Source of the DNA: Roseiarcus sp963807735
GTDB lineage: Bacteria; Pseudomonadota; Alphaproteobacteria; Rhizobiales; Beijerinckiaceae
NCBI GenBank assembly: GCA_963807735.1
Contig: CAWEDI010000025.1
Location: 1 to 64,000 of the forward strand
Reading direction: 5' to 3'
Length of the DNA stretch: 64,000 nucleotides
Shown: positions 35,935 through 44,720 of the stretch, in pieces
Position numbering within the stretch: position 1 is the first letter of the stretch
Layout: each line of letters opens with the position of its first letter
Position numbers and translations under genes: made by a program
The notes under the pieces: generated by a model
What the model saw: the letters and a program-made list of their open reading frames with translations, nothing else
Databases searched by the model: none
What the model was told of the DNA's origin: nothing

Positions 35935-36072
35935 TTTGGTTCAGGACGTTGCGCCCGAGGAGCGCACCAGCGCCCTTCGCGCGTTCGAGATTCTAGCCGA
36001 CGAGGCCAACCGAACCCTTGGTCAGATCGGGCTGACCAGTACAGCCGACGTCAAACGAAATCTTCTGCGGTG
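35935..36072 (+). pseudogene. Possible C-terminal scrap of an FMN-dependent alpha-hydroxy-acid oxidase
   Basis: The plus strand reads RAFEILADEANRTLGQIGLT then STADVKRNLLR and a stop at 36072, which resembles the last helix of lactate/hydroxy-acid oxidases (ALEILRxELDxTLALxGxxSLxEL). Only about 40 residues are present, so the call is tentative. Confidence 0.35.
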
Positions 36073-36156
36073 ATCGCCATGATCACCCCGCGGCCGAGGG
36101 GGAAGGACCGGCCAAACTAGCGCGGTGAGGGTTGGGCCCCACCGGCGGCGATGAGG

Positions 36157-36190
36157 AAAAAAAGCCCTGCCGGAAAGCGAGCCCGGCAGG
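36157..36190 (-). terminator. Rho-independent terminator, minus strand
   Basis: CCTGCCGG (36166-36173) pairs with CCGGCAGG (36183-36190); read on the minus strand the hairpin is followed by GC and seven T (36157-36163). It would end transcripts coming from the broken kinase gene or the SDR cluster further right. Confidence 0.7.
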
Positions 36191-36310
36191 TCACTCGCTC
36201 GCCGATGGGAGGACGCTCGGCGAGGAGTATGTGAATGCCTTGGATCACGAGGCGCGGCCTGGGCGACACAATTCTGGACGCTGAAGCCATTCATGCATCG
36301 GTGATCGCCT

Positions 36311-36872
36311 TCAACGGTTGGGCGCAGGACTCCTGCGCCCAGAGCTCCGGTCTCCCTTGGCGTCAAACAGCGCCGCGACATTCTTGGCGAGGTCGGCGCC
36401 CGAAACTGGCGCGTCGCAGTCGAGATCGACGCGAGCAAACACGCCCAAAGGCTTCGCACGTCTGGCCGACGCGATCAGTTCAGGAACGTATTCGAGGCCG
36501 GGGTGGCCTGCGCCTCGCTTGGCAACCCGCGACGCGTAGCGCTCGCCGATCGTCTCGGGGCGCGCATGACATCAAATCTCGACGACCTTATCCGAGCCTG
36601 CGCGGGCCAGATGCTCTTGCAACACTTCGAGAGGTTGAAATCCAAACCAAGCGTCGACGATGACGGTCGAGGAAGAAAGATCACCAATCATAGCGAAGAT
36701 CGCTTGATAGCCGGCCTTCCCGAGCAAACGGTTATGTGCCCGATCGCCGATTCCCAAATGCGCGAAAAGCGCCTCCTTGACAGTGTCGAGAGCGAACACG
36801 AGCCAACCCGTCTCGATGGAAAGCGCTCTGCCTACGGAGCTTTTGCCGGAGCCCGCTTTTTAAGCGGGCCCG
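36311..36872 (-). pseudogene. P-loop kinase-like protein with internal opal codon, 5' truncated
   Basis: The minus strand reads AGSGKSSVGRALSIETGWLV, a P-loop, then LDTVKEALFAHLGIGD and SSSTVIVDAWFGFQPLEVLQ. After VVEI there is a TGA (36572-36574), and the same frame continues CHARPETIGERYASRVAKRG and ends LDCDAPVSGADLAKNVAAL, typical of small AAA/zeta-toxin-like kinases. Trp is expected at the TGA. The first residues and a start codon are missing, so it appears inactive. Confidence 0.65.
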
Positions 36873-36896
36873 GCCTCGATTATTTATCCGATTTGA

Positions 36897-37643
36897 TCAG
36901 CGCAGACCGCCGCCGGCGGAAATCCGCTCACCCGTCACCCAACGCGCCTCTTCCGAGGCCACGAAGGCCACGACGTCGGCAATGTCCTGCGGTTGGCCGA
37001 GCCGGCCAAGCGGAGTTTGCGCGATGATCCCCGCCTCGAAGTCGGAGGCGAGCATCCCAGCGCTATGCGTGCCATCCGTTTCGGTGAGGCTGGGGCTTAC
37101 GGTGTTGACGCGGATTTTTCGCGGGCCGAATTCATTGGCTAGAACGCCGGTGATCGCCTCCACCGCGCCTTTGGAAGCCGTATAGACCGCCGTTTGTGGA
37201 GGCGTAATGGCGGTGACGCCGGAGCCGATGTTGATGATGCTGGCACCCTCGCCAAGGTGCGGGGCCGCCGCCTGCGTGACGAGCAGCAGGCCCAGCACGT
37301 TGACGTCAAACATCGTGTGGAACTGCGTTTCGGTGACGGCCTCTAGCGGCCCGAACTCAAAGACCCCCGCATTATTGACTAGAATGTCGAGACGACCGAA
37401 GGCCTTGATCGCGGCGTCGACAAGTTCCTTCGCCTCCGCGGCTTTGGACACGTCGCCCTTTACGGCGAGGGCCTTCCCGCCTGCGCTCGTGATCGCGTCC
37501 ACGACTTTGTCAGCGCCGGGTTTGCTAGAGGCATAATTGACGACGACGCTCGCTCCGTGGGCCGCCAAGGTTTTGGCGACGGCCGCCCCGATGCCCTTCG
37601 ATGCGCCGGTGACAATGGCGACTTTGCCGGAAAGCTTAGACAT
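36897..37643 (-). CDS. Short-chain dehydrogenase/reductase (SDR)
   Basis: A 248-aa classical SDR. The NADP-binding glycine motif is VTGASKGIGAAVAKTLA, followed by NNAG in DILVNNAGVFEF and the catalytic Tyr-x3-Lys in TAVYTASKGAVEAI. The C-terminus (WVTGERISAGGGLR) is typical. It is one of three SDR genes in a minus-strand cluster divergent from a LysR regulator. Substrate unknown. Confidence 0.93.
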   Translation of the reverse strand: MSKLSGKVAIVTGASKGIGAAVAKTLAAHGASVVVNYASSKPGADKVVDAITSAGGKALAVKGDVSKAAEAKELVDAAIKAFGRLDILVNNAGVFEFGPLEAVTETQFHTMFDVNVLGLLLVTQAAAPHLGEGASIINIGSGVTAITPPQTAVYTASKGAVEAITGVLANEFGPRKIRVNTVSPSLTETDGTHSAGMLASDFEAGIIAQTPLGRLGQPQDIADVVAFVASEEARWVTGERISAGGGLR

Positions 37644-37669
37644 GACGATACTCCTTGAAAGCAGGCGCC

Positions 37670-38050
37670 TTAAGCGGCGGATTCCTCAATCGCGTCGATG
37701 CGGTCGGGGTAGAAAGCGAGATGCTCCTTGATCTCGGCCACGGCGTCGTAGGGCGTCTCGTAGGTCCAGATCGCGTCGACTGACCGCTCGCCGCCGGCCG
37801 GAATGCTGAAGTAGGAAGCTTCGCCCTTGTAAGGGCAGTAGGTCTGGTTTGCGGACCGTGCGAGCGCCGCCATGTCGACGTCGCGGCGCGGGATGTATTG
37901 GACCGGCGGGTATTTCGCCTCGCGCAAAGTGAGCGCGTCGCGGGTGTCGGCGATCACGCGGCCGCCGAGCTTGACAACGACGCGGTTCGGATTGCGCTCG
38001 ATCGTGATGGGATGATCGGGGCCGGGTATCTTGATGGCGCGTTCGGTCAT
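37670..38050 (-). CDS. DUF427 domain protein
   Basis: A 126-aa protein with the DUF427 pattern: HPITIERNPNRVVVKLGGRV, ADTRDALTLREAKYPPVQYI, and YCPYKGEASYFSI, followed by WTYETPYDAVAEIKEHLAFY. DUF427 folds into a small beta-tent and often accompanies SDR and hydrolase genes; its biochemical role is not established. 26 bases separate it from the downstream SDR gene, so co-transcription is likely. Confidence 0.9.
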   Translation of the reverse strand: MTERAIKIPGPDHPITIERNPNRVVVKLGGRVIADTRDALTLREAKYPPVQYIPRRDVDMAALARSANQTYCPYKGEASYFSIPAGGERSVDAIWTYETPYDAVAEIKEHLAFYPDRIDAIEESAA

Positions 38051-38060
38051 GGCGGGTCTC

Positions 38061-38455
38061 CTAGGATGAGGCGGGGAAGGCGGAGCCGAACATCGGCAGG
38101 CCGCTGACAGAGCTGGCGCGGGTCGCCTCGTCCTGAAGCACGTCCCAGTGTTCGGCGAGCTGGCCGCTCTCGATCCGCAGAATGTCGACCGCGATCCAGG
38201 CCGACGGGCGAGCCATGCCGGAGAAGCGGCCGTGCACCATGACGTCGTCGCCTTCGGCCAGGATCAGGCCGGGCTCGTAGCGCAACGTGTCCGGCGCGGC
38301 GCGGATCAAGTCGAACAATCCTTCGCGGTCGGGAGCAATATGAGCGCTATGCTGGATGTAATCGGGCGACCAGAAGCGCGAGGCGGCGGCGTAGTCGCGC
38401 TGGTTGAACAGCGTATTGAACGCTTTCAGAACCAGCGCTTGTGGGTCTCGGACAT
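38061..38455 (-). pseudogene. SnoaL/NTF2-like protein with frameshift near the start
   Basis: ATG 38455 (GGGAGAG upstream) gives MSETHKRWF and a stop. In the -1 register the family sequence follows: ALVLKAFNTLFNQRDYAAAS, FWSPDYIQHSAHIAPDREGL, and RIESGQLAEHWDVLQDE near the end. One base missing between MSETHK and ALVL would restore a protein of about 130 aa, a typical SnoaL-like polyketide-cyclase fold. Either a recent mutation or a sequence error. Confidence 0.7.
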
Positions 38456-39217
38456 GGTCATCTCTCCCGTTACAGTTTCGAGCCGCCGTCCGACCCGCAG
38501 CGTGTCTCCCGACACCCAGCGCTCGGCATTAGAAGCGAGGAAGGCGATCGCGCCGGCAATGTCGTCGGGTTGAGCAATCCGCTTCATCGCTTGCATGCCA
38601 AGCGTGAAGTCGCGGCCGGCGTCAGTCTTGGCGAAGTTCGACATGTCGGTCTCGACCACGCCGGGCGCGACGGCGTTGACGCGCACGCCCTTGGCGCCAA
38701 GCACAAAGGCGAAATGTTTGACGAGCGTGTCGATCGCGCCCTTGGTGGCCGCATAAGCCGAGAGATTTCCGACGGCCGCGTGCGCCGCCAGCGAAGAGGT
38801 GAAGATGACGCTGGAGCCTTCCTTCAGGATCGGCAGCAGCTGCTGAACAAGAAAGAACGGCGCGCGCACATTGACCGCGAACAGCGCGTCGAAGTCCTCG
38901 ACCGTTGTTTCCTCGATCGTGGCGGCCTTGGAGACGCCGGCGTTGGCGACCAGGATATCCAGACGATCGCCGACGATCGCCCGCACCTTAGCGGCGAGCT
39001 TATGCGCGCCGTCGGGCGCGGCGAGATCGGCCCCTACGGCTTCGGCGCGGCCGCCCGCGGCTTTGATTTCCTCGACGACCGACCGCGCCTCGGCGGCGTT
39101 GCGGCCGTAGTGGACGAGAACCTGCGCGCCGGCCTTGGCGAGCGCCAGGGCGGCCGCCCGTCCGATGCCGCGCGAAGCGCCGGTGACAAGGGTGGTCTTT
39201 CCGTTGCACGGTGACAT
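38426..39217 (-). CDS. SDR family oxidoreductase with frameshifted C-terminus
   Basis: A 263-aa SDR with VTGASRGIGRAAALALA at the N-terminus, LVANAGVSKAATIEE, and the catalytic LSAYAATKGAIDTLVKHF. Family members end GDTLRVGGGSKL and a stop; here GDTLRV is followed by GRRLETVTGEM, because of one extra base near 38490, and translation runs on over the SnoaL-like start to 38426. Removing that base restores the expected end. The catalytic part is intact. Confidence 0.88.
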   Translation of the reverse strand: MSPCNGKTTLVTGASRGIGRAAALALAKAGAQVLVHYGRNAAEARSVVEEIKAAGGRAEAVGADLAAPDGAHKLAAKVRAIVGDRLDILVANAGVSKAATIEETTVEDFDALFAVNVRAPFFLVQQLLPILKEGSSVIFTSSLAAHAAVGNLSAYAATKGAIDTLVKHFAFVLGAKGVRVNAVAPGVVETDMSNFAKTDAGRDFTLGMQAMKRIAQPDDIAGAIAFLASNAERWVSGDTLRVGRRLETVTGEMTMSETHKRWF

Positions 39218-39257
39218 GGTCGTTATCCTTGAGTGGAGGGAGAGGAGGCCTGAACCC

Positions 39258-40094
39258 TCAGGCGTCCAGGAACAGCGACGCGTGGGCGAGGAACAGTTTT
39301 GGGTGCTGGTACATCGGCGCGTGGTTGGAGTCGGGGTAGACGATCAGCTGCGCGTTCGGCAGACGCTGCTGCAGGATGTAACCGTTGACGGTCGGAATGA
39401 TCAGGTCGGTGTGGCCGTGCGCCACCAGCGTCGGTTGGTGAATGTCGGCGAGGTAGTCGTACACGCCCTCCGTCATGACGTTGGACGTGACGATCGCCTC
39501 GTATTGCGCGGCGGCCGCTTCTTCCGTGACTTCCGGAGAGCGATCCTGACGCTTGAACTTGCGTTCGAGATAAGCGAGCCCGGCCGCCCGGCCTGCGGGC
39601 GAGGACGAGAAATGCGCCGCAATCCAAAGATGCTCGGGCGGATCATAGGTCGCGGCGAAAATCTCGCCGGATTTGCTGGCTGCGGTGTCGGCGCCTCGCG
39701 GCCCGGTTCCAACCAGTACAAGCTTCCGCACCAGGTCTGGCGCTTGCACCGCAATTTCCTGTGCAACCTTGCCGCCGATCGAATACCCGAGCACATCCGC
39801 CTGGGTGATTCCAAGCGCTTTGATGAAGGCGATGGCGTCGGTCGCCATTTGCGGAAAACTCGCCGGCGTCTTGCCGGAGCTTGCGCCGACCCCGGCATTG
39901 TCGAACAGAATCACTTCGCGCTTCTCAGCCAAACCATCCGTGATGACCGGGTCCCAATGGTCCATCGTGCCGCGGAAATGGATGTTCATGACGAGCGGCA
40001 CGCCGCCCGCTCTCCCGAAGCGCCGGTAGGCGAAACGGATGTTGTTGGCTTCGACGTATTGGGTCGGCGCGGTCTGGTGAGTGTGGGTCGTCAT
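39258..40094 (-). CDS. Alpha/beta hydrolase
   Basis: A 278-aa serine hydrolase with the nucleophile elbow VLGYSIGGKVAQEIA, the acid in VAHGHTDLIIPTVNGYIL, and the catalytic His in YPDSNHAPMYQHP. The N-terminus (FRGTMDHWDPVITDGLAEKR) matches the usual oxyanion region of the family. No signal peptide, so cytoplasmic. It lies between two SDR genes in the LysR-divergent cluster. Confidence 0.9.
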   Translation of the reverse strand: MTTHTHQTAPTQYVEANNIRFAYRRFGRAGGVPLVMNIHFRGTMDHWDPVITDGLAEKREVILFDNAGVGASSGKTPASFPQMATDAIAFIKALGITQADVLGYSIGGKVAQEIAVQAPDLVRKLVLVGTGPRGADTAASKSGEIFAATYDPPEHLWIAAHFSSSPAGRAAGLAYLERKFKRQDRSPEVTEEAAAAQYEAIVTSNVMTEGVYDYLADIHQPTLVAHGHTDLIIPTVNGYILQQRLPNAQLIVYPDSNHAPMYQHPKLFLAHASLFLDA

Positions 40095-40122
40095 GGTTGA
40101 GCTCCTTTGGTTGGATTGAGGA

Positions 40123-40869
40123 TCAGCTGGCCGTCCGGCCGCCGTTGACGTTGATAATCTGGCCGGTGACGAACGAGGCCTTGTCGGAGGCGAGGAACAG
40201 AATCGCGTTCGCCAGCTCTTCGGGCCTACCGGCGCGCCGAAGCGGGATCGAAGCCAGCAATCCCGCTTTGCGATCTTCGGAGCCGGTGAAGCGATCGAGC
40301 ATTCCGGTCTCGACCGGGCCGGGCGCGATCGCGTTGACGCGGACGCCGAAAGCCGCCGCCTCCAAGGCGCCGGATTTGGTCAGGCCTTCGACCGCATGTT
40401 TGCTGGCGACGTAGAGCGAGGCATTCGCCGCGCCGCGGCTGCCCATGGTCGAGGAAACATTGACGATGTTGCCGGACCCTTGCGGCTGCATCACGCGCAG
40501 TTCGTGCTTCATGCCCAGAAGCACGCCGAGGACGTTGGTGTCGAAAGTCGCCGCATAGCTATCCGGCGTTTGGTCGACGATGGGACCTGAGGTTCCTTCC
40601 GTGACAGCGTTGTTGACTGCGACATCGAGACGGCCAAAGCGCCGGACGGCCGCCTCCACCAAGGCCTCAACGTCGCTTTCCTTGCGGACGTCCGCTTTCA
40701 CGAATTCGGCTTCAGCGCCGAGAGCGCGCAACTCGTCCTGAAATGCCATGCCGGTCTGGGACCCGCGGCCGGAGACGACGACCTTGTAGCTCTTGCGCGC
40801 GGCAGCCAAAGCGGTGGCCCGGCCGATGCCGGCGAGCGCGCCCGTAATGAGAATGACGTTGCCGCTCAT
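40123..40869 (-). CDS. Short-chain dehydrogenase/reductase (SDR)
   Basis: A 248-aa SDR. ATG 40869 follows a strong GGAGAGGAG site, so the longer frame to 41001 is not used. Motifs: LITGALAGIGRATALAA, DVAVNNAVTEGTSG (the usual NNAG is NNAV), and catalytic ASLYVASKHAVEGLTKSG. It is the first gene of the minus-strand cluster, facing a LysR regulator across about 140 bases. Confidence 0.92.
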   Translation of the reverse strand: MSGNVILITGALAGIGRATALAAARKSYKVVVSGRGSQTGMAFQDELRALGAEAEFVKADVRKESDVEALVEAAVRRFGRLDVAVNNAVTEGTSGPIVDQTPDSYAATFDTNVLGVLLGMKHELRVMQPQGSGNIVNVSSTMGSRGAANASLYVASKHAVEGLTKSGALEAAAFGVRVNAIAPGPVETGMLDRFTGSEDRKAGLLASIPLRRAGRPEELANAILFLASDKASFVTGQIINVNGGRTAS

Positions 40870-41012
40870 CTTAAGCTCCTCTCCAGAAGCATTATTTCGT
40901 CTCTTCGCTGTGCAGTCTTGGTGGTTTTCTGCTGCGTTTGACGCCTGATTAACTAGGCCGTCATTGCCTTTTTGAGAAAGACTTTGTAGGCTCTCTCCCA
41001 TATCTGCCGGGT

Positions 41013-41936
41013 ATGGGCATGGAACTTCGGCATCTTCGTTATTTCATCGCCGTTGCCGAAGCGGGCAGCGTCACGATCGCCGCCGAAAAGCGGCTGCACA
41101 CCGCACAGCCCTCGCTCAGTCGCCAGCTTCGCGATCTCGAGTCGGAAATCGGCGCGCCGCTCTTCACGCGCGGCGCGCGCGGCGTTGAGTTGACCGACTC
41201 CGGCCGCGCTTTCCTGCCCCATGCGCGCATCGCGGTCGGCGCAGCGACGGAAGCGCTTCAAGCCGCGCGACGTGCGGCCCGTCCGGCGAAGCAGGTTTTC
41301 TCAGTGGGCTTTCTGACGGGGCAGGAAGTGGATTGGCTTCCCCACGTCACGCGCATTCTTCGGGCCGAACTGCCGAAGATCGAATTCAAGGTGACGAGCA
41401 TGTACTCGCCCGATTGCGCCAAAGCGCTGCAGAACGGGGAGATCGACCTCGGTTTTCTCCGCGTCGAGCCGCAACCTGATGTGACCTATCAGGTGATCAT
41501 GAAAGAACCGATCGTGGTCATTCTGCCAAGCGACCATCGGCTAGCTGAAAAGAGCGAGATTGATCCCAAGACGCTCGAAGGCGAAACGCTGGTCGGATTT
41601 TCCGATATCGCGATCATTCTGCGGGACATAGTCGAGGGGTATTTGCGGGAGAAAGGCGTCAACCTGATGCCTAGCCATCGCGTCGAAAACTTCGCGACGG
41701 CTTTGTCGCTGGTGTCTTCCATTCGAGGGGTTGCGCTTCTCCCTGCCTATGTCGAGGCTTTGCTCCCCTGGTCGGTGGTGAGCCGGCCTCTCAAGGGCGA
41801 GCCTCTCACGATCGATCTGGCCGTGGGCTACCGATCAGACAACTCATCGCCGATCCTGAAGGCGTTTCTCGCTGGGCTCGACCAACTTATTGCTGCGGGC
41901 CCGGCCGGAACTCGTCAGGATAGGATCAAGGTGTAA
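41013..41936 (+). CDS. LysR family transcriptional regulator
   Basis: A 307-aa LysR regulator. Residues 3-65 carry the winged helix (LRHLRYFIAVAEAGSVTIAA, LHTAQPSLSRQLRDLE); residues 90-295 form the periplasmic-binding-like effector domain (VGFLTGQEVDWLPHVT). ATG 41013 or 41019 are both possible. It is divergent from the SDR/hydrolase cluster and probably activates it in response to an unknown ligand. Confidence 0.93.
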   Translation: MGMELRHLRYFIAVAEAGSVTIAAEKRLHTAQPSLSRQLRDLESEIGAPLFTRGARGVELTDSGRAFLPHARIAVGAATEALQAARRAARPAKQVFSVGFLTGQEVDWLPHVTRILRAELPKIEFKVTSMYSPDCAKALQNGEIDLGFLRVEPQPDVTYQVIMKEPIVVILPSDHRLAEKSEIDPKTLEGETLVGFSDIAIILRDIVEGYLREKGVNLMPSHRVENFATALSLVSSIRGVALLPAYVEALLPWSVVSRPLKGEPLTIDLAVGYRSDNSSPILKAFLAGLDQLIAAGPAGTRQDRIKV

Positions 41937-42390
41937 TGTGATATTGTTTGCGTAAAGCGCGCGCGAAACAGAGACGCATCTAGACTCGAAGATAAAATAA
42001 CGAAGCGAAACCTTGGACTAAAGTCCGATGGCTCAACAGCCCTCTACTACCATTTTGGGTTGCTAGCACAGCAGCCGATTTCCCCACGTCGACAACGGAG
42101 ACTGATACCTGCCGGCACACGCATCAAAGCCGCCAATAACAAGGATCGCATTTTCACTCGTATTTGCTGATGAAATTTACCAAGCACACCGACGTCAATC
42201 GCTTCGGGTTAAAGCAGCAGTTGGTTGCGCTCGAGGCCGGAAATGGGATCTAAACGATTTCTGTACATGAGCGATTAACCAGCGAAAGTGTTGGTGCTTG
42301 AAGGACATTCGCGCTGCCGCAGTTGCCGTCCGCACTCGCCCGGAGAGTAGGGTGTTCTGAGCACGCGGGGCGCTGTCGTCATCCGGCTAG
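41937..42390. other. Non-coding stretch after the LysR gene
   Basis: About 450 bases in which I see no supported gene, repeat or RNA. Composition is more AT-rich than the flanks. It leads into a mosaic of truncated genes. Confidence 0.4.
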
Positions 42391-42580
42391 AGCATCGCTA
42401 GACGAGACTTCCGAGTTGGCGGGCGGAAGTCGGCGTCGATCGCGGACAAATCGTCTGGCGTAAGCTTCAGGTCGAGCGCCTGGCGATTGGCTTCGACGTG
42501 CGCCAGGTCTCCTGCTTTAGGGATGGCAATGACCGTGGGGTCGCGCAATACCCAGGCCAGCGCGACCTGAAGATTGGCGC
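42391..42580 (-). pseudogene. Aldo/keto reductase, C-terminal fragment
   Basis: The minus strand reads NLQVALAWVLRDPTVIAIPK, then AGDLAHVEANRQALDLKLT and PDDLSAIDADFRPP to a stop at 42391. This is the unmistakable end of an AKR (VALAWLLxxPxVxAIPKAxxxxHVxENxxAxDxxL). Only about 60 residues remain; upstream the reading changes into an adenylate cyclase fragment on the other strand. Confidence 0.7.
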
Positions 42581-42582
42581 GA

Positions 42583-42745
42583 GCTGGTCAACGCTTGCCT
42601 CGACGAGACGTCGAAAGCGGTCGCGGCGTATGGGGGCCACGTGCTTAAAAAGCTAGGCGACGGGCTCATGGCGTTGTTCGGTTATCCTCATGCGCAAGAA
42701 ACGATGCTGAGCGGGGTGCGAGGGCCGCGCTGGCCGCCTTAAGGG
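42583..42745 (+). pseudogene. Class III adenylate/guanylate cyclase domain fragment
   Basis: Plus-strand codons give LVNACLDETSKAVAAYGGHV then LKKLGDGLMALFGYPHAQE, the metal- and substrate-binding segment of class III cyclases (xxxGGxVxKxxGDGxLxxFGxPxAHE). One frame change beyond it would give DAERGARAALAAL, the next conserved stretch. It lies back to back with the aldo/keto reductase fragment and has no start or end. Confidence 0.6.
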
Positions 42746-42786
42746 CGCCAGATTGGCTAGCGCTCGCAACGGACAAGGGTTCAGAT

Positions 42787-42990
42787 ATGTCCAAGACCAA
42801 CACAAATACGAAATCGTTGACGTCCAAACGGGACGATGCGCAACTGTTGATGTTGCACGTCGCCGCGCAACGCGAGGATCGTTGCTTGGTGGGTCCAATA
42901 TCTTTGCGAGGCGCGCAACTCCTGAAGATGAGAGAGTCACTCATCACATCTGGTCTCGTCCGCGAAGTGAAGGCCAAAGAGAAGGGTGCT
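42787..42990 (+). pseudogene. DUF3489-like fragment
   Basis: From ATG 42787 the frame reads SKTNTNTKSLTSKRDDAQLL, then AAQREDRCLVGPISLRGAQ and LITSGLVREVKAK, matching the DUF3489 pattern (QLxxLSAAAQRDDxxLxxPxxLKGxAxxKxxxKLxxxGLxxEV). The conserved second half is absent: after about 42990 the frame loses similarity. Directly behind it another frame (GTG 42986 to 43156) encodes a 56-aa piece I do not recognise. Confidence 0.5.
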
Positions 42991-43158
42991 CGAATTGCTG
43001 GTCGACGCTGCGAAACTCGATCGCCGCCGCGCGGCAACGAAGGGCTCCGACGCGCCCATGCCCCGGCGCGGCTATGCGCGGCTCTATCAGGAGCAAATTC
43101 TTCAGGTCGACGAAGGCTGCGACTTCGCTTTTCTGGCGGACCGTCAAGGGGCGTAGCG

Positions 43159-43497
43159 ATGACGATCAAGGTCGGCCTGATTGGCGCGGGAACCATGGGC
43201 GCGGAACACGCGAGCGTCATGGCGTGCGAAATCGGCGGCTGCTCGCTCAAAGCGATCGCGGACGCCGATCGCGACCGGGCAACCGCCGTCGCCTCGAAGC
43301 TCGGGATTTCGTGGGTTGAGGCGGACAGCCACGCGCTCGTCGACGACTCGGAAATCGATGCGGCGTTGATCGCTTCCTCCGACGAAACCCACTTCGACCT
43401 CGCCATGGCGTGCGTGAAGCGCGGGAAGCCGGTCTTCTGCGAAAAGCCCCTGGCGATGACGTCGGCCGATTGTCTGCCTGCCATAGCTCCAATATGA
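43159..43497 (+). pseudogene. Gfo/Idh/MocA family oxidoreductase, N-terminal fragment
   Basis: ATG 43159 (GGGG upstream) begins MTIKVGLIGAGTMGAEHASV, a Rossmann NAD-binding start, continues DSEIDAALIASSDETHFDLA and CVKRGKPVFCEKPLAMTSAD, the conserved EKP motif, and stops at 43497 after only 112 residues instead of about 340. The sequence after LAMTSADCL is unrelated to the family, so the gene is truncated by a rearrangement. Confidence 0.75.
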
Positions 43498-43926
43498 AGT
43501 TGGCCGCCTGACGGTGGCTTCCATGGAGACATTGCTCATGTTTCGGTGACGAAGAGGTCAAGGCGGCCGAGATTTTGATTGGCCGGGGGCAGGGAAGATC
43601 GGTCGAGTGGCGGCGCGTAGCGCTTGCGTTAGGCGGCAGGCCCTCCCTACCGATCTGATTGAATCCCGACCCTATGACCTTGGCGACGCAGCCTCCGCAA
43701 CACGTGATTCATTCAGAGCTGTTCCCTTTTCCTGCCGTGGCTATCGCATCGGAAAAAGCCTAGCGTCGTCGATCCAAATGCTCTAGCTTCATGCGACGTC
43801 CATAAAATCGACGCGAACTCAACGCCGCTTGGAATGGGATATTTTCTCCGTCTGGCGAAGCAGCGATCTCATATGTATTAACCGAATGACACTAGCTCGA
43901 CATAGCGTTAGCTGGGGCCAAACATC
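43498..43926. other. Interval before the regulator genes, no supported gene
   Basis: A short plus-strand frame (EEVKAAEILIGRGQGRSVEW, about 43550-43650) lacks a recognisable family. Nothing else is supported. The promoter of the response regulator must lie in its last part. Confidence 0.35.
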
Positions 43927-44613
43927 ATGGAACAGCATCAACGTCAAATTATTGCGCCCGATCGTGATAGTCTTGGAGCCCTGATCGTATCGGAAGTCCG
44001 CTTCTTACTGGAAAGCCTCGCCGGATTACTCGACAGCACTCCCGGTTTTCATGTTTGCGGGCAATGCGAGACGCTTGCACAGGCGGTCGTCGCGACACTG
44101 ACCACACGGCCCGCGATTGTACTGCTGGACGTCGCCTTTCCCGGCGGCCCACAATCCGCGACGGCGCTGTCCGCGGCTCTCCCTGGAGCCGGCATCGTCG
44201 CGCTTGCGCTGGCGGAAACCGAGGACGACGTGCTGACCTGGGCTGAGGCCGGGATAACCGGTTACATTCCCAAATCCGCAACGATCGACGACCTGCTCCT
44301 GTTGATCAAACAGATCAGTCGCGGAGAACAGACCTGCTCCTCTCGCGTCGCGGGCCGGCTCCTGCGCCGCATCGCGGCCTCGGCGACCGAACGTCGGGCG
44401 CCCATGGCCGCGCCGCTCCCCGCTTCTCTGACGCGCCGGGAATCGGAGATCCTGGCGCTCGTCGGCGAGGGACTGAGCAACAAAGACATCGCGCGTCGCC
44501 TTGAGATAAGTCTGGGCACCACCAAATCCCACGTGCATAACTTGCTCGGAAAATTGAGCCTGCGCCGGCGGATCGACGCGGTGCCGGGCGTGATTCGCGC
44601 CCGTTCCTCGTAA
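43927..44613 (+). CDS. NarL/FixJ-type response regulator (receiver plus LuxR HTH)
   Basis: A 228-aa regulator. The receiver has a plausible phospho-acceptor Asp68 in AIVLLDVAFPGG and Lys116 in GYIPKSATIDD, but the usual N-terminal acidic pair is reduced to SEV (residue 23 Glu only). The LuxR helix-turn-helix occupies about residues 165-225 (LTRRESEILALVGEGLSNKD and LGTTKSHVHNLLGKL). It lies upstream of a degenerate receiver gene and the contractile injection genes, so control of those is a reasonable guess. No partner histidine kinase is in the window. Confidence 0.88.
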   Translation: MEQHQRQIIAPDRDSLGALIVSEVRFLLESLAGLLDSTPGFHVCGQCETLAQAVVATLTTRPAIVLLDVAFPGGPQSATALSAALPGAGIVALALAETEDDVLTWAEAGITGYIPKSATIDDLLLLIKQISRGEQTCSSRVAGRLLRRIAASATERRAPMAAPLPASLTRRESEILALVGEGLSNKDIARRLEISLGTTKSHVHNLLGKLSLRRRIDAVPGVIRARSS

Positions 44614-44720
44614 GATCGAGGCCCGCGAACTCCGCGGCATAGAGCTGATCTCTATCCTCGGATGGATTCCTCGCGCGACTGGACAGGATCAATATCGCGG
44701 GCTTGCCTCGGGAAGCCGCG

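Noticed and set aside
36851..36869. Palindrome GCCCGCTT-ttt-AAGCGGGC as SDR terminator
   Set aside because: No T-run follows on the minus strand; it lies in the P-loop region of the broken kinase gene.
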